Numbered from the stretch's first letter, positions 22,473 to 33,326 are shown. The stretch is DNA of 64,000 nt from Nocardioides salarius (GCF_016907435.1 NZ_JAFBBZ010000001.1:1550001-1614000), one strand, 5' to 3'. Notes: a model not told the origin generated them from the letters alone. A program made the numbers and translations.

Positions 22473-24995
22473 ATGAGCACTCCCGGTCAGCCCCCCACCG
22501 AGCCGCGCCGCTGGCTGCGCCGCTCCGCCTCGCCGTCCCCCACCAGCGCGGCCGGCGATGCCGGCGATGCCGGTGCTGCCGCGCCGCCGCCGTCGGTGGA
22601 GGAGCTGCAGCAGCGGATCGCCAGCCAGACCGCGGCCGCCGAGCGGGCCGCGTCGCTGCGCCACTCCGCCGAGCTGGCCGCCGCCGAGCAGGCCGCCGAG
22701 CGGATCGCCGCCGAGGAGCTGGCCCAGCAGGCCGTCGAGGCGCGCGCCGAGGCCGACCGGGCCGCGGCCGAGCTCGCCGCCGCCGCGCAGGAGGCGTACG
22801 CCGCCCGCTCGGCCGCCGAGGAGGCGGCTCGCGTGGCCGCCGAGGCACGGGCCACGGCCGAGGCCTCGATCCAGGAGCGCGCCCAGGAGTCGGCGCGGGC
22901 CCGCGAGGCCGCCGAGCAGGCCGCGCAGGAGGCGCTGCGGCGTGAGGAGGGGGCCACCCGGCGCGCCGAGGAGCAGGCCGAGCAGCGCGCCGCCGCCGAG
23001 GAGGCCGCCCGGGTGGCCGCCGACGCGCGCACCGCGGCCGACGAGGCCGCCCGCGCCCAGGCCGAGGCCGCCACCGCTGCCCACGAGGCCCGCACCGCCG
23101 CCGAGCAGGCCGCCACCACCGCCGCCAAGGCAGCCGAGGACGCCCTCACCGCCCGCCGCCAGGCCGAGGAGGTCGCCACCGCCCACGGCGAAGCCGCCAC
23201 CCAGGCCCACTCCGACCGCGAGAACGCCGAGCACACCGCCCGCGAGGCCGAGGCCCGCGCCCAGACCGCCGCCGAGGCCCGCACCACCGCCGAGGACGCC
23301 GCCGCCGAGCAGGCCGCCGCCCGCGAGGAGGCCGACCGCGTCGCCGCCGAGCACGCCCGCGCCCGCACCGAGGCCGACCAGGCCGCCGCCCAGCAGGCCC
23401 ACCTCGCCGAACAGGCCCACGAGGCCCGCCAGGCCGCCGAGCAGGCGGCCCGCGAGCGCGCCGAGGAGGCCGAGCAGGCCCGCGCCGCGCGGCTGGAGGC
23501 CGAGGAGGCCGGCCGGGTGCAGGCCGGGCTGGCCGACGAGGCGCTGGCCGCGCGCGAGCAGGCCGAGGCCGTCGCCCGCACCGCCCACGAGGCGGCCGAG
23601 ACCGCGCACCGGGCGCGTGCCGAGGCCGACGCCCGCGCGCAGGAGCAGGGCGAGGCCGCGGCCGCCGCCCACCGGGCCCGCGCCGAGGCCGACGCCGCCG
23701 CCCAGGAGGCAGCCGCCGCCCGGCAGGCCGCCGAGGAGACCGCCGCCGAGCACGCCCGGCTCGCCGAGCAGGCCCACACCGCCCGCGAGGGCGCCGAGCA
23801 GGCCGCCGCCGATGCGGCCGTGCGGCTCAGCGAGTCCGTCGCCCTGGCCGACGCCGCCCACCAGGCCGCCGCCGCCCGGGGTCGCGACGCCGAGGCCGCC
23901 GGCAGCGCCCTCGAGGCCGCGCGCGCCGACGCCGCCGCCGAGGCCCGGGCCGCGCAGGAGGCCCACGAGGCCCGCGCGGGCGCCGACACCGCCGCCACCG
24001 AGCACGCCCGGCTCGCCGCCGAGGCCCACGAGGCCCGCCTCGCCGCCGAGCAGGCCGCGACCGTGGCCGCCGAGGCCCGCGCCGTCGCGGAGACCGACGC
24101 CCAGCGCCACGCCCAGATGGCCGCCGAGGCGGTGCGCGAGCGCGAGGCCGCCGAGCAGCGCACCAGCGAGGTCCTCGAGCAGATGAGCGCCGCCGCCCGC
24201 GACCACCACCAGGCGCTGAGCGAGGCACAGACGGCCCGCGAGGACGCCGAGCGGGCCGCCGCCGAGGCCATGGCCGCCCGCGCCGAGGCCGAGCAGGCCG
24301 CGGCCGACCGGGCGGTCGACCGCCAGGCCGTCGAGGCGTCCGTGCGCCACCACGCCGAGCTGGTCGAGGTCGCGATGGCCGAGCGGCTCGAGGCCGAGCA
24401 GCGCGCCGCCGCGCTCGCCGACGAGCTGGCCCAGGATCGTCAGCAGGGTGGTCGAGCAGGTGGCTCAGGCGGCTCAGGCGGCTCGGCGGGTGGCGGGCGG
24501 GGTCTGCAGGGCCTGCTCGGCAGCCCCGACGGGCCCGCCGACGGCGTACGCCCCACCGGGCGCGACCCGCACCCACCGACCGCCCACCCCCGCACCCGCA
24601 GCCGGGTGATCGGCGCCGTCACCGGGGCCCTGGCGCTCCTCGCGGCGATCGTGGGGGTCGGCGTCGGCCTCGCAGACGGGTTCACCGCCCCGCTGGCGGC
24701 GGGCGCGCTGCTGCTCGCGGTGCTGCTGGGGGCCGTGGCGGTGCGCTCGCTGCGCTCCTCGGGCCACGCCAGCATCGACGACGACGGGATGGTCGACATC
24801 GTCGACTCCGACGGTCACCACCGCTTCAGCGCCGCCAACCCCGGCACCGCCATCGAGGTGGTCGGCCAGCCGGGCGAGCGGGAGTGGCGGGTGCTCTTCC
24901 ACCGCAGGACGCTGCCGCCGGTCGCCGTCGACGCGACCATGGTCGAGCCCGAGGAGTTCGAGCGCGCCCTGCGCGCCTGGCGCCCCGAGCTCTGA
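22473..24995 (+). CDS. Giant Ala/Glu coiled-coil membrane protein with C-terminal domain
   Basis: The protein has 840 residues. A Pro/Ser-rich N-terminus of about 35 residues is followed by ~600 residues (about 45-650) made almost only of Ala, Glu, Arg, Gln and Asp in repeating A-A-E-x-A patterns. This is a very long continuous helix or coiled coil with few hydrophobic core residues. A Gly/Ser linker (about 656-676) and two hydrophobic helices (about 711-760) lead to a ~75-residue C-terminal domain. That domain has IDDDGMVDIVDSDGHHRFSA and EVVGQPGEREWRVLFHRR, a small beta-rich fold I do not recognise. The ATG at 22473 was chosen 5 bp after dsrE. The opposite strand stays open over long stretches because of the same bias. 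It may be a scaffold or envelope organiser; function unknown. Confidence 0.85.
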   Translation: MSTPGQPPTEPRRWLRRSASPSPTSAAGDAGDAGAAAPPPSVEELQQRIASQTAAAERAASLRHSAELAAAEQAAERIAAEELAQQAVEARAEADRAAAELAAAAQEAYAARSAAEEAARVAAEARATAEASIQERAQESARAREAAEQAAQEALRREEGATRRAEEQAEQRAAAEEAARVAADARTAADEAARAQAEAATAAHEARTAAEQAATTAAKAAEDALTARRQAEEVATAHGEAATQAHSDRENAEHTAREAEARAQTAAEARTTAEDAAAEQAAAREEADRVAAEHARARTEADQAAAQQAHLAEQAHEARQAAEQAARERAEEAEQARAARLEAEEAGRVQAGLADEALAAREQAEAVARTAHEAAETAHRARAEADARAQEQGEAAAAAHRARAEADAAAQEAAAARQAAEETAAEHARLAEQAHTAREGAEQAAADAAVRLSESVALADAAHQAAAARGRDAEAAGSALEAARADAAAEARAAQEAHEARAGADTAATEHARLAAEAHEARLAAEQAATVAAEARAVAETDAQRHAQMAAEAVREREAAEQRTSEVLEQMSAAARDHHQALSEAQTAREDAERAAAEAMAARAEAEQAAADRAVDRQAVEASVRHHAELVEVAMAERLEAEQRAAALADELAQDRQQGGRAGGSGGSGGSAGGGRGLQGLLGSPDGPADGVRPTGRDPHPPTAHPRTRSRVIGAVTGALALLAAIVGVGVGLADGFTAPLAAGALLLAVLLGAVAVRSLRSSGHASIDDDGMVDIVDSDGHHRFSAANPGTAIEVVGQPGEREWRVLFHRRTLPPVAVDATMVEPEEFERALRAWRPEL

Positions 24996-25011
24996 CCGGC
25001 TCCGGCCGGCT

Positions 25012-25049
25012 CTGACCAGCTCTGGTCAGCTCTGACCAGCTCTGGTCAG
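25012..25049. terminator. Two tandem 20-bp palindromes between convergent genes
   Basis: CTGACCAG-CT-CTGGTCAG occurs at 25012-25029 and again at 25032-25049, 20 bp apart, lying between the coiled-coil gene and the esterase gene stops. A related CTGACCGG-type palindrome just before extends the array. Two alternative hairpins or one long one are possible. Confidence 0.7.
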
Positions 25050-25056
25050 GGAAGCT

Positions 25057-26106
25057 CTAGGCGAGCCCCGCCTCGAGCCGGTGCGCGATCTCGACGACCG
25101 CCGCGCGCGGGGTGCGCCCGGCGCCGGTCATGTTGAGGAAGCCGTGGATCTGGTCCTCGAAGCGGCGCACCTCAACGGCCACCCCGGCCTCCTCGAGCCG
25201 CCGCGCGTAGGCCTCGCCCTCGTCGCGCAGCGGGTCGAAGCCGGCGGTGCACAGGAAGACCGGCGCCAGCCGGTCGGCCACCTCGCCGAGGTCGGCGTAC
25301 GCCGGCGAGAGCCGCGGGTCGCGCCGCTCGTCCTGCGACAGGTGGGGGTAGTAGGCGTCGGCGGCCAGGTCGATGAAACCCTGGGTGAGGTAGAACCCCT
25401 CGCCGAAGAGCCGCAGGCTCTCGGTGTCGCGCAGCGCGTCGGTGCCCGGGTAGACCAGCAGCTGCAGCGCCAGCGGCAGCCCCTCGCGCGCGGCGGCCAG
25501 GGCGGTCGCCGCGGCCAGGTTGCCGCCCGCGGAGTCGCCGCCCACCGCCAGCCGGGCGGTGTCGGCGCCGACCTCGTCGGCGTGCTCGAGCAGCCAGCGG
25601 TACGCCGCCCACGCGTCGTCGTGGGCGGCCGGGAAGGGGTGCTCGGGCGCGAGCCGGTAGTCGACCGCCAGCACCCGCACCCCCGCCTCCGAGGCCAGCA
25701 GCCGGCAGGGCGCGTCGTGGCTGTCGAGGTCGCCGTAGACGAAGCCGCCGCCGTGCAGGAACAGCAGCGTGGGGTGGGCGCCGGGGCCGCGCCGGGCGCT
25801 GGGCACGTAGAGCCGCGCGGGCAGGCCGGCCACCCGCAGGTCGCGGACCTCCGCGACCTGGTCGTCGCCGGCGATCATCGCGGTCTGGCGGGCCAGCGCC
25901 CGGCGGCCCTCGACGATCGGCAGGGTCTCGACCGCGGGCTCGCGGGCCAGCCGCTGCAGGGCCAGCATCAGCCGTACGTCGTCGGCGAGGGTCTGCGCGT
26001 CGCGCACCACCGGGCGGCCGAGCCGGCGCTGGAGGACCTCCGGGAGACCGGTCACCCCCCGCACGAGGAGACGCTCGACGACCTGCTGGACGTGGGAGGT
26101 GATCAC
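25057..26106 (-). CDS. Alpha/beta hydrolase, hormone-sensitive-lipase-type esterase
   Basis: The protein has 349 residues. It has the HSL-family oxyanion motif [10 protein letters not shown], nucleophile GDSAGGN, acid in [10 protein letters not shown] and histidine in IHGFLN, so the catalytic triad is complete. Such enzymes hydrolyse short acyl esters in the cytosol or at the membrane. No signal peptide is seen. The GTG at 26106 lies 8 nt after a TAGGTT box. The gene is divergent from ppk and convergent with the coiled-coil gene. Codon use is typical of the window. Confidence 0.9.
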   Translation of the reverse strand: MITSHVQQVVERLLVRGVTGLPEVLQRRLGRPVVRDAQTLADDVRLMLALQRLAREPAVETLPIVEGRRALARQTAMIAGDDQVAEVRDLRVAGLPARLYVPSARRGPGAHPTLLFLHGGGFVYGDLDSHDAPCRLLASEAGVRVLAVDYRLAPEHPFPAAHDDAWAAYRWLLEHADEVGADTARLAVGGDSAGGNLAAATALAAAREGLPLALQLLVYPGTDALRDTESLRLFGEGFYLTQGFIDLAADAYYPHLSQDERRDPRLSPAYADLGEVADRLAPVFLCTAGFDPLRDEGEAYARRLEEAGVAVEVRRFEDQIHGFLNMTGAGRTPRAAVVEIAHRLEAGLA

Positions 26107-26161
26107 GGCTCCCCAACCTAGCGTCATCTCCCGTTCAGATTCCGGTGCCACACTGGGCCGC

Positions 26162-28390
26162 ATGCCCGACGTGCCTCCCGACCCCGCCGCCCCCGCCGCC
26201 TCCTCCGCGGTCGACGCCCCGGTCGAGACGCCGACCGAGACGGCGCCCGAAGCAGCGCCCGAGGTGCGACTCCTCGACGCCGAGCAGGCGGCGTACGAGC
26301 CGGACGAGGCGGCGCTGGCCGCGGTGCAGGCCCACGACGACCGCTTCCTCGACCGCGAGCTGTCGTGGCTGCACTTCAACCAGCGGGTGCTCGAGCTGGC
26401 CGAGGACCCCGACCTGCCGCTGCTGGAGCGGGTGCGGTTCCTGGCGATCTTCACCAGCAACCTCGACGAGTTCTTCATGGTCCGCGTGGCCGGGCTCAAG
26501 CGCCGCATCGCCACCGGGCTCGCCGTGCGCGCCGCCTCGGGGCTGATGCCGCTCGACGTGCTCGAGCGGATCTGGACCACCACCCGCGAGCTCAGCGAGC
26601 GCCAGGCCTCGCTCTTCCGCGACCGGATCGTGCCCGAGCTGCTCGAGCACGACATCGAGCTGGTGCGCTGGGACGACCTCGACCGCGACGAGCAGAAGCA
26701 GTGCAAGCGGATGTTCAAGGACCGGATCTTCCCGGTGCTGACCCCGCTGGCCGTCGACCCCGCGCACCCCTTCCCCTACATCTCCGGGCTCTCGCTCAAC
26801 CTCGCGGTGATGATCCGCAACCCCAAGACCGGCAAGGAGCACTTCGCCCGGGTCAAGGTGCCGCCGAGCTTCAGCCGGTTCGTGCCGCTGGGCAACCACC
26901 GCTTCGTGCCGCTCGAGGACGTCATCCGCGAGCACCTCAAGCGGCTCTTCCCCGGCATGGAGGTGCGCGAGGCGCACGCCTTCCGGGTCACCCGCAACGA
27001 GGACCTCGAGGTCGAGGAGGACGACGCCGAGAACCTCCTGGCCGCGCTCGAGAAGGAGCTGCTGCGCCGCCGCTTCGGGCCGGCGGTGCGCCTCGAGGTC
27101 GAGGAGTCCATCGCCCCGCAGGTGCTCGAGCTGCTGATGGATGAGCTCGGGGTCAGCAAGGAGGAGGTCTTCCACCTGCCCGGCCCGCTCGACCTGCGCG
27201 GGCTGCACAGCATCGCCGACATCGGCCGCGAGGAGCTGAAGTACCCCGCGTTCGTGCCGACCACCCACAAGCTGCTCTCCGAGGTCGAGTCGGCCGCGCC
27301 CGTCGACGTCTTCAAGGCCGCGCGCCGCAACGACGTGCTGCTGCACCACCCCTACGACTCCTTCGCCACCTCGGTGCAGCGCTTCATCGAGCAGGCCGCC
27401 GCCGACCCGCACGTGCTGGCGATCAAGCAGACGCTCTACCGCACCTCCGGCGACTCCCCCATCATCGACGCCCTCATCGACGCCGCCGAGGCCGGCAAGC
27501 AGGTGCTGGTGATCGTCGAGATCAAGGCCCGCTTCGACGAGCAGGCCAACATCCGCTGGGCCCGCAAGCTCGAGCAGGCCGGCTGCCACGTCGTCTACGG
27601 GCTGGTGGGCCTCAAGACCCACTGCAAGCTCTCGATGGTGGTGCGCGACGAGGGCGAGGGCCAGGGCGGCATCCGCCGCTACACCCACATCGGCACCGGC
27701 AACTACAACCCCAAGACCTCGCGCCTCTACGAGGACCTGGGCCTGATCACCACCGACGAGCGGATCGGCGAGGACGTCGCCCACCTCTTCAACAACCTCT
27801 CCGGCTGGTCGCGCAACGCCTCGTACGACGAGCTGCTGGTCGCCCCCGACTCGGTGCGGCCCGGGCTCCTCGAGCAGGTCCACCACGAGATCAGCCACCA
27901 CCTCGCCGGGCGCCCCGCGCGGATCCGGATCAAGGCCAACTCGGTGGTCGACGAGTCCGTCATCGACGCGCTCTACCTGGCCAGCTGCGCCGGGGTGCCG
28001 GTCGAGATGCTGGTGCGCGGCACCTGCTCGCTGCGCCCCGGCGTGCCCGGGCTCAGCGAGAACATCACCGTGCGCTCGGTGCTGGGCCGCTTCCTGGAGC
28101 ACTCGCGGGTCTTCTGGTTCGAGAACGGCGGCGACCCGGTCGCCTGGATCGGCTCGGCCGACCTGATGCACCGCAACCTCGACCGGCGCGTCGAGGTGCT
28201 GGTGCGCCTGCCCGACGCCGCCAGCATCGAGGCGATCGGCGACCTGCTCGACCTGGCCTTCGACGCCGACACCAGTGCGTGGGTGCTGGCCAGCGACGGG
28301 TCCTGGGCGCGCAACGGCGGCGGCGTACACCTGCAGGAGGCGCTGATCGAGCGGCAGCGGGGCCGGCGGCACACCGGCGTCACCGGCTGA
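26162..28390 (+). CDS. ppk1: Polyphosphate kinase (PPK1)
   Basis: The protein has 742 residues and makes polyphosphate from ATP. The N-terminal domain begins [20 protein letters not shown]. The catalytic histidine lies in the PLD-like motif [11 protein letters not shown] (His about 487), with [20 protein letters not shown] and [15 protein letters not shown] further on. A Pro/Ala-rich N-terminal extension of ~50 residues precedes the domain, common in actinobacterial PPK1. The ATG at 26162 was chosen because the next in-frame upstream codon is only a GTG inside the divergent esterase. Its 3' end is followed by a PHO-box-like repeat that serves the downstream phosphate genes. Confidence 0.96.
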   Translation: MPDVPPDPAAPAASSAVDAPVETPTETAPEAAPEVRLLDAEQAAYEPDEAALAAVQAHDDRFLDRELSWLHFNQRVLELAEDPDLPLLERVRFLAIFTSNLDEFFMVRVAGLKRRIATGLAVRAASGLMPLDVLERIWTTTRELSERQASLFRDRIVPELLEHDIELVRWDDLDRDEQKQCKRMFKDRIFPVLTPLAVDPAHPFPYISGLSLNLAVMIRNPKTGKEHFARVKVPPSFSRFVPLGNHRFVPLEDVIREHLKRLFPGMEVREAHAFRVTRNEDLEVEEDDAENLLAALEKELLRRRFGPAVRLEVEESIAPQVLELLMDELGVSKEEVFHLPGPLDLRGLHSIADIGREELKYPAFVPTTHKLLSEVESAAPVDVFKAARRNDVLLHHPYDSFATSVQRFIEQAAADPHVLAIKQTLYRTSGDSPIIDALIDAAEAGKQVLVIVEIKARFDEQANIRWARKLEQAGCHVVYGLVGLKTHCKLSMVVRDEGEGQGGIRRYTHIGTGNYNPKTSRLYEDLGLITTDERIGEDVAHLFNNLSGWSRNASYDELLVAPDSVRPGLLEQVHHEISHHLAGRPARIRIKANSVVDESVIDALYLASCAGVPVEMLVRGTCSLRPGVPGLSENITVRSVLGRFLEHSRVFWFENGGDPVAWIGSADLMHRNLDRRVEVLVRLPDAASIEAIGDLLDLAFDADTSAWVLASDGSWARNGGGVHLQEALIERQRGRRHTGVTG

Positions 28391-28399
28391 GCCGGCGCC

Positions 28400-28421
28400 G
28401 TTCACCCGGCGGTCACCCGGG
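28400..28421 (+). promoter_or_regulatory. PHO-box-like direct repeat upstream of DUF47-pit
   Basis: GTTCACCCGGC (28400-28410) and GGTCACCCGGG (28411-28421) form two 11-bp direct repeats close to the PhoP consensus GTTCACC. TAGTCT at 28476-28481 is the likely -10 box, about 40 nt before the GTG at 28521. Confidence 0.6.
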
Positions 28422-28520
28422 CGTCGCCTGCGCCACACCCACGGGCCTCGCGTTAGTCACCTGGCTTCAGGGGCCCTAGTCTTGGCGCGGCCATCTCGTC
28501 GCCCTCAGGAGAGACACACC

Positions 28521-29138
28521 GTGCGACTGCGTTTCCGTCCGGTCGAGACCTCGTTCTACGACCACTTCTCCACCTCCGCCCAGCACCTCGTCGTCGGGGC
28601 CGGGCTGCTGGCCGAGATGCTCACCGAGGGTGCTGACAAGGAGAGCGTCGCCAAGCAGATGCGCGAGGCCGAGCACGCCGCCGACGAGACCACCCACACG
28701 ATCGTCAAGCAGGTGAACTCGACCTTCGTCACGCCCTTCGACCGCGAGGACATCTACGCGCTGGCCTCGGGCCTCGACGACGTGATGGACATGATGGACG
28801 AGGCCGTCGACATGGTGCTGCTCTACGAGCCCAAGGTGCTGCCGGCCGAGCTGCTCGACCAGGTCGAGCTGCTGCAGCGCTGCGCCGACCTGACCGCCAC
28901 GGTGATGCCGGGGCTGCGCTCGATGCAGTCGCTCGACGAGTTCTGGATCGAGATCAACCGCCTCGAGAACGCCGGCGACCGCAACCACCGCCGGATCATG
29001 GCGCACCTGTTCTCGGGCGAGTTCAAGGCGATGGAGGTGCTCAAGCTCAAGGACATCGCCGAGGCGCTCGAGGGCTCCATCGACGCCTTCGAGAAGGTCG
29101 CCAACACGATCGAGCAGATCGCGGTCAAGGAGTCCTGA
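28521..29138 (+). CDS. DUF47 (PhoU-like) phosphate-transport accessory protein
   Basis: The protein has 205 residues of the DUF47 family, all helical, similar to PhoU. It carries LVVGAGLLAEMLTEGADKES, REDIYALASGLDDVMDMMDE (metal-binding acidic motif) and ENAGDRNHRRIMAHLFSGEF. DUF47 proteins are partners of Pit-type phosphate permeases and may regulate them. The GTG at 28521 follows GGAGAG. The stop is directly followed by the pit TTG start, so the two genes are coupled. A PHO-box-like repeat upstream suggests induction at low phosphate. Confidence 0.9.
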   Translation: MRLRFRPVETSFYDHFSTSAQHLVVGAGLLAEMLTEGADKESVAKQMREAEHAADETTHTIVKQVNSTFVTPFDREDIYALASGLDDVMDMMDEAVDMVLLYEPKVLPAELLDQVELLQRCADLTATVMPGLRSMQSLDEFWIEINRLENAGDRNHRRIMAHLFSGEFKAMEVLKLKDIAEALEGSIDAFEKVANTIEQIAVKES

Positions 29139-29139
29139 G

Positions 29140-30141
29140 TTGACTCTCGCGATCGTCATCGCGGTCGTCGTCGTCGCCCTGGTCTTCGACTACACCAACG
29201 GCTTCCACGACGCCGCCAACGCCATCGCCACCTCGGTGTCGACGCGTGCCCTGACCCCGCGCGTGGCCCTGGGCATGGCGGCGGTGATGAACTTCATCGG
29301 CGCCTTCCTTGGCCAGGAGGTCGCCAACACCGTCGGCTCGGTGATCACCCCCGATGCCGGCACCGCGGGCCTGGTGATCGTGATGTCGGGCCTGCTCGGC
29401 GCGATCGCCTGGAACCTGCTGACCTGGTACTACGGCCTGCCCTCCTCCTCCTCGCACGCCCTGATCGGCGGCCTGGTCGGCGCGGCCGTCGCCTCGGGCT
29501 CGGTGGTCAAGTGGGACGTGATCGTCGACAAGATCCTGATCCCGATGGTCGCCTCGCCGCTCTTCGGCTTCGCGGCCGCCTTCGCGCTGATGCTCGCGAT
29601 CATGTGGATCTTCCGGCGCCGCAACCCGCACCGCACCCAGCGCGGCTTCCGGATCGCCCAGACCGTCTCGGCCGCCGCGATGGCGCTGGGCCACGGCCTG
29701 CAGGACGCCCAGAAGACGATGGGCGTGATCTTCCTGGCCCTGGTCACCGGCGGGTACGCCGGCGCCGACGAGGACCTGCCCGTGTGGGTCATCATCGCCG
29801 CCGCCGCCGCCATCTCGGCCGGCACCTGGGCGGGCGGCTGGCGGATCATGCGCACCCTGGGCCGGCGCATCATCGCCCTCGACCCCGCCCGCGGCTTCGC
29901 CTCCGAGACGGTCGCCGCCGGCGTGCTCTACACCACCGCGTTCGTCTTCGAGGCCCCCATCTCCACCACCCACACCATCACCTCCGCGGTGATGGGCGCC
30001 GGCGCCACCAAGCGCTTCTCCGCCGTGCGCTGGGGCGTGGCCCGCTCGATCGTCACCGCCTGGGTGCTCACCTTTCCCGCCGCCGGGCTGGTCGCCGCCT
30101 CGTTCTACTGGCTCTCGCACTACGTCTTCCAGCTGCCCTGA
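29140..30141 (+). CDS. pit: Pit-family low-affinity inorganic phosphate transporter
   Basis: The protein has 333 residues and about nine membrane helices. It has the Pit motif FDYTNGFHDAANAIATSVST near the N-terminus and its repeat GLPSSSSHALIGGLVGAA. A second half has GHGLQDAQKTMGVIFLAL and VFEAPISTTHTITSAVMGAG. Pit moves metal-phosphate with protons. The TTG at 29140 is the start, one base after the DUF47 stop; no ATG or GTG precedes the conserved FDYTNG motif within a sensible distance. A strong terminator follows. Confidence 0.94.
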   Translation: MTLAIVIAVVVVALVFDYTNGFHDAANAIATSVSTRALTPRVALGMAAVMNFIGAFLGQEVANTVGSVITPDAGTAGLVIVMSGLLGAIAWNLLTWYYGLPSSSSHALIGGLVGAAVASGSVVKWDVIVDKILIPMVASPLFGFAAAFALMLAIMWIFRRRNPHRTQRGFRIAQTVSAAAMALGHGLQDAQKTMGVIFLALVTGGYAGADEDLPVWVIIAAAAAISAGTWAGGWRIMRTLGRRIIALDPARGFASETVAAGVLYTTAFVFEAPISTTHTITSAVMGAGATKRFSAVRWGVARSIVTAWVLTFPAAGLVAASFYWLSHYVFQLP

Positions 30142-30170
30142 CCCGCGGGGCGGGCGCGGGCGCGGACCGT

Positions 30171-30219
30171 CCTGACGACCCTCACCGCGACACGCCGCGA
30201 TCGCGTCAGGGTCGTCAGG
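30171..30219. terminator. Terminator after pit, shared with the convergent nuclease-like gene
   Basis: CCTGACGACCCT (30171-30182) pairs with AGGGTCGTCAGG (30208-30219), and CGCG pairs extend the stem inward. The stop codon of the convergent gene (30215-30217) lies inside the right arm. Confidence 0.82.
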
Positions 30220-31258
30220 ATGGTGGGCGGGCGCTCCGGTCGCCCAGCCAGATCTCGCGCTCCGTGCCCTCGATGGCGCGCCGCAGCTCGACGGTGTGGG
30301 TGGGCCGCCACCAGTGCGGGAGCTCGAGGGTCCAGTCGCGCTCCCCGGCCGCCCGCGCCACGCGTGCGTACGCGTCGCGCAGGCGCGAGCAGAAGGCCGC
30401 CGGCCGGTGCGCGTCGGCGCCCACCATCACCACCGGCTCCAGCCCGTGCCTGCGCAGGTCGCCCTCGCGGCGCAGGTCGTGGGCCCGGCGGGCGCCGCCG
30501 TGGTGGACGGCACCGTCGTACTCGCCCAGCACGCCGGTGGCGGGGTCGATGACGTCAGGGGTGCCCAGGTGGCGCCCCTCGAGGTCGAAGACCGGCGCGT
30601 TCGCCAGCAGTTCCACGCCGGGGCGGTGCCGCTGCCAGAGCAGGCGCAGCAGCGTCTCGCGCGGCGACCACACGTTCTCCCGCGCCAGGGGCAGGCACTG
30701 CCTCGCCTGCTCGATCCCGGTGTAGCTGGAGTGGATCCCCACCCAGGCCGCCACCTCGGCCGGCGTGACCAGGTCGCTGAGGTAGGCCATGTCGAGGACC
30801 GCCACGGCCGTCTCGAGATCACGGGCGTAGCGCATCTCGAAGCAGGTCGCCCGCACCGCCGAGCTCACCGGCACCCCGTCGACCCGCTCGACCTCCCGCG
30901 GGTCGCAGCGCTCCTCGCAGAGGCGGAACGACGGCTGTGGTCGCAGCAGCCGGCGCGGCGCGGCGAGCGGCACCGGCCGCGGCTCGCCCGACGCGTCCAG
31001 CCCCTCGGCGTACGGCGCCCCACGCCAGGCCAGTGCGGCCCACCCGGTGACGGCGACATGACGGGCCGGCAGCAGGCAGGCCACCTCTGCGACGCGTTGC
31101 GCCGCGCTCGCCTCGACGTGGGCGGGCACGTAGAGCCCGCGCGACGTACGCCGCCACCACGGGCCGGCAGCCTCGCGGGCGGTCGGGCCGTCGATGCCGC
31201 GCGGGTCGACGCGCACGGGCAGCACCACCCCGTGCTCGACCCCGATCTGTTGCGACAT
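30215..31258 (-). CDS. AbiEi-like winged helix plus DUF559/PD-(D/E)XK nuclease-fold protein
   Basis: The protein has 347 residues. The N-terminal part has WWRRTSRGLYVPAHVEA, a winged-helix-like start resembling AbiEi-type proteins, and a VAVTGWAALAWRGAPYAEGL segment. The C-terminal ~120 residues look like the DUF559/VSR nuclease fold: ENVWSPRETLLRLLWQRHRP, then a D at TPDVIDPATGVLGEYDGAVH and an R-rich helix. The E-Y-D-G motif with upstream Glu would be the metal site. Such proteins are common in actinobacteria and mostly uncharacterised; a link to defence is a hypothesis. The ATG at 31258 is preferred over an upstream ATG that would run into the pst terminator. Confidence 0.68.
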   Translation of the reverse strand: MSQQIGVEHGVVLPVRVDPRGIDGPTAREAAGPWWRRTSRGLYVPAHVEASAAQRVAEVACLLPARHVAVTGWAALAWRGAPYAEGLDASGEPRPVPLAAPRRLLRPQPSFRLCEERCDPREVERVDGVPVSSAVRATCFEMRYARDLETAVAVLDMAYLSDLVTPAEVAAWVGIHSSYTGIEQARQCLPLARENVWSPRETLLRLLWQRHRPGVELLANAPVFDLEGRHLGTPDVIDPATGVLGEYDGAVHHGGARRAHDLRREGDLRRHGLEPVVMVGADAHRPAAFCSRLRDAYARVARAAGERDWTLELPHWWRPTHTVELRRAIEGTEREIWLGDRSARPPS

Positions 31259-31337
31259 GCCCCGGAGGCTGCCGCAACGGCGAGACCGGTGCGCCGCTCC
31301 TCCACAGGGAAGGCCTCGGGGCCCCCTGACATACGAA

Positions 31338-31394
31338 AGTCCCTGACCTTCCACACCCGCCAGCGGCGTGTCCGGGTGTCGAAGGTCAGGGACT
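31338..31394 (-). terminator. pst operon terminator
   Basis: AGTCCCTGACCTTC (31338-31351) pairs with GAAGGTCAGGGACT (31381-31394). An inner pair ACACCCG/CGGGTGT (31353-31359, 31373-31379) follows. The stem is about 14 bp without mismatch plus 7 bp inner, and sits 14 nt after the pstB stop. Confidence 0.88.
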
Positions 31395-31408
31395 ATCCGA
31401 CGCAGCCC

Positions 31409-32188
<780 letters not shown>

Positions 32189-32244
32189 GGAAACAGTGTC
32201 CTTGTGGTGAGGGTCGGTGAGAAGTCAGGAGGCCCGGAGGCCGG

Positions 32245-33321
32245 TCAGCGCCCGGTCTTGGGGGCGAAGACGCTGCCGATGACGCGGGCCGCGACGTTGA
32301 GCACCATCACGAGCGTGACCAGGGTCAGCGCCGCGCCCCAGGCGTAGGCGGCCATCTCCTCGTCGTAGATGCCGGGCTCGGTGATCGCGTAGAAGATGAA
32401 GACCGGCAGCGTGGCCATCCGCTCCGAGAACGGGTTGAAGTTCACCCCGGTGGTCAGGCCGGCGATGATCAGCAGCGGCGCGGTCTCGCCCGCGACGCGG
32501 GCCACGGACAGGGTGACGCCGGTGACGATGCCGGCCACCGCGGTCGGCAGCACCACCTTGACGATGGTGCGCCACTTCGGCACGCCCAGGGCGTACGCCG
32601 CCTCGCGCAGCTCGTCGGGCACCAGCTTGAGCATCTCCTCGGTGGCGCGGACCACGATCGGGATCATCAGCACCGAGAGCGCCACCGAGCCGCCGAAGCC
32701 CATCCGGACCCCGGGTCCGAAGAAGAGCACGAAGAGCGCGTAGGCGAACAGGCCGGCCACGATGGAGGGGATGCCCGTCATCACGTCGACCAGGAAGGTG
32801 ATCACCCGGGCCAGCTTGGAGCCCTTGCCGTACTCGACGAGGTAGATCGCGCACAGCACGCCGATCGGCACCGAGATCACGGTCGCCAGCGCCGTGATGA
32901 TCAGCGTGCCCAGCAGCGCGTGGTAGATGCCGCCACCCTCGCCGAGGATGCCGCGCATCGAGTTCTGGAAGAACTGCGCCGACAGGATCGGCAGGCCCTT
33001 GCTCAGCACCGTCCACACCAGCGAGACCAGCGGGACCATCGCCAGCGCGAACGCCGACCAGACCAGCACGCCCGCCACCCGGTCGGCGGCCTTGCGCGAC
33101 CCCTCGACCGCCCGCGACCAGGCCGGCAGGCCGACGGCCAACAGGATCCAGGCGATCAGGACGGCGGTGACCAGGCCGACGCCGGCCAGCAGCACGGCGA
33201 GCAGGGCGATGCCGACGGCGATGCCCGCGGCGAGCGCCGGTGCGTAGCGGGGCAGCTGGGCGCCCTGCAGCGGCATCGAGTGCGGCGAGGCGTCGTCGAC
33301 GGGAGTGAGGGTGTCGGTCAT
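32245..33321 (-). CDS. pstA: Phosphate ABC transporter permease PstA
   Basis: The protein has 358 residues. It has an unusual ~90-residue N-terminal extension with two extra hydrophobic helices (around residues 27-65), then the standard six-helix PstA permease. The core has GGGIYHALLGTLIITALATV, GIPSIVAGLFAYALFVLFFG and the EAA loop ELREAAYALGVPKWRTIVKV. The ATG at 33321 is 5 bp after the pstC stop. Together with PstC it forms the membrane channel for phosphate. Confidence 0.95.
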   Translation of the reverse strand: MTDTLTPVDDASPHSMPLQGAQLPRYAPALAAGIAVGIALLAVLLAGVGLVTAVLIAWILLAVGLPAWSRAVEGSRKAADRVAGVLVWSAFALAMVPLVSLVWTVLSKGLPILSAQFFQNSMRGILGEGGGIYHALLGTLIITALATVISVPIGVLCAIYLVEYGKGSKLARVITFLVDVMTGIPSIVAGLFAYALFVLFFGPGVRMGFGGSVALSVLMIPIVVRATEEMLKLVPDELREAAYALGVPKWRTIVKVVLPTAVAGIVTGVTLSVARVAGETAPLLIIAGLTTGVNFNPFSERMATLPVFIFYAITEPGIYDEEMAAYAWGAALTLVTLVMVLNVAARVIGSVFAPKTGR

Positions 33322-33326
33322 CGTGA

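Noticed and set aside
22095..24353. Antisense ORFs of about 750 and 590 residues and a second sense frame over the coiled-coil gene
   Set aside because: They are Gly/Leu-, Ala/Ser- or Pro/Arg-rich shadows caused by the biased GCC/GAG codons of the true gene; only the Ala/Glu frame has a sensible start, domain structure and membrane helices.
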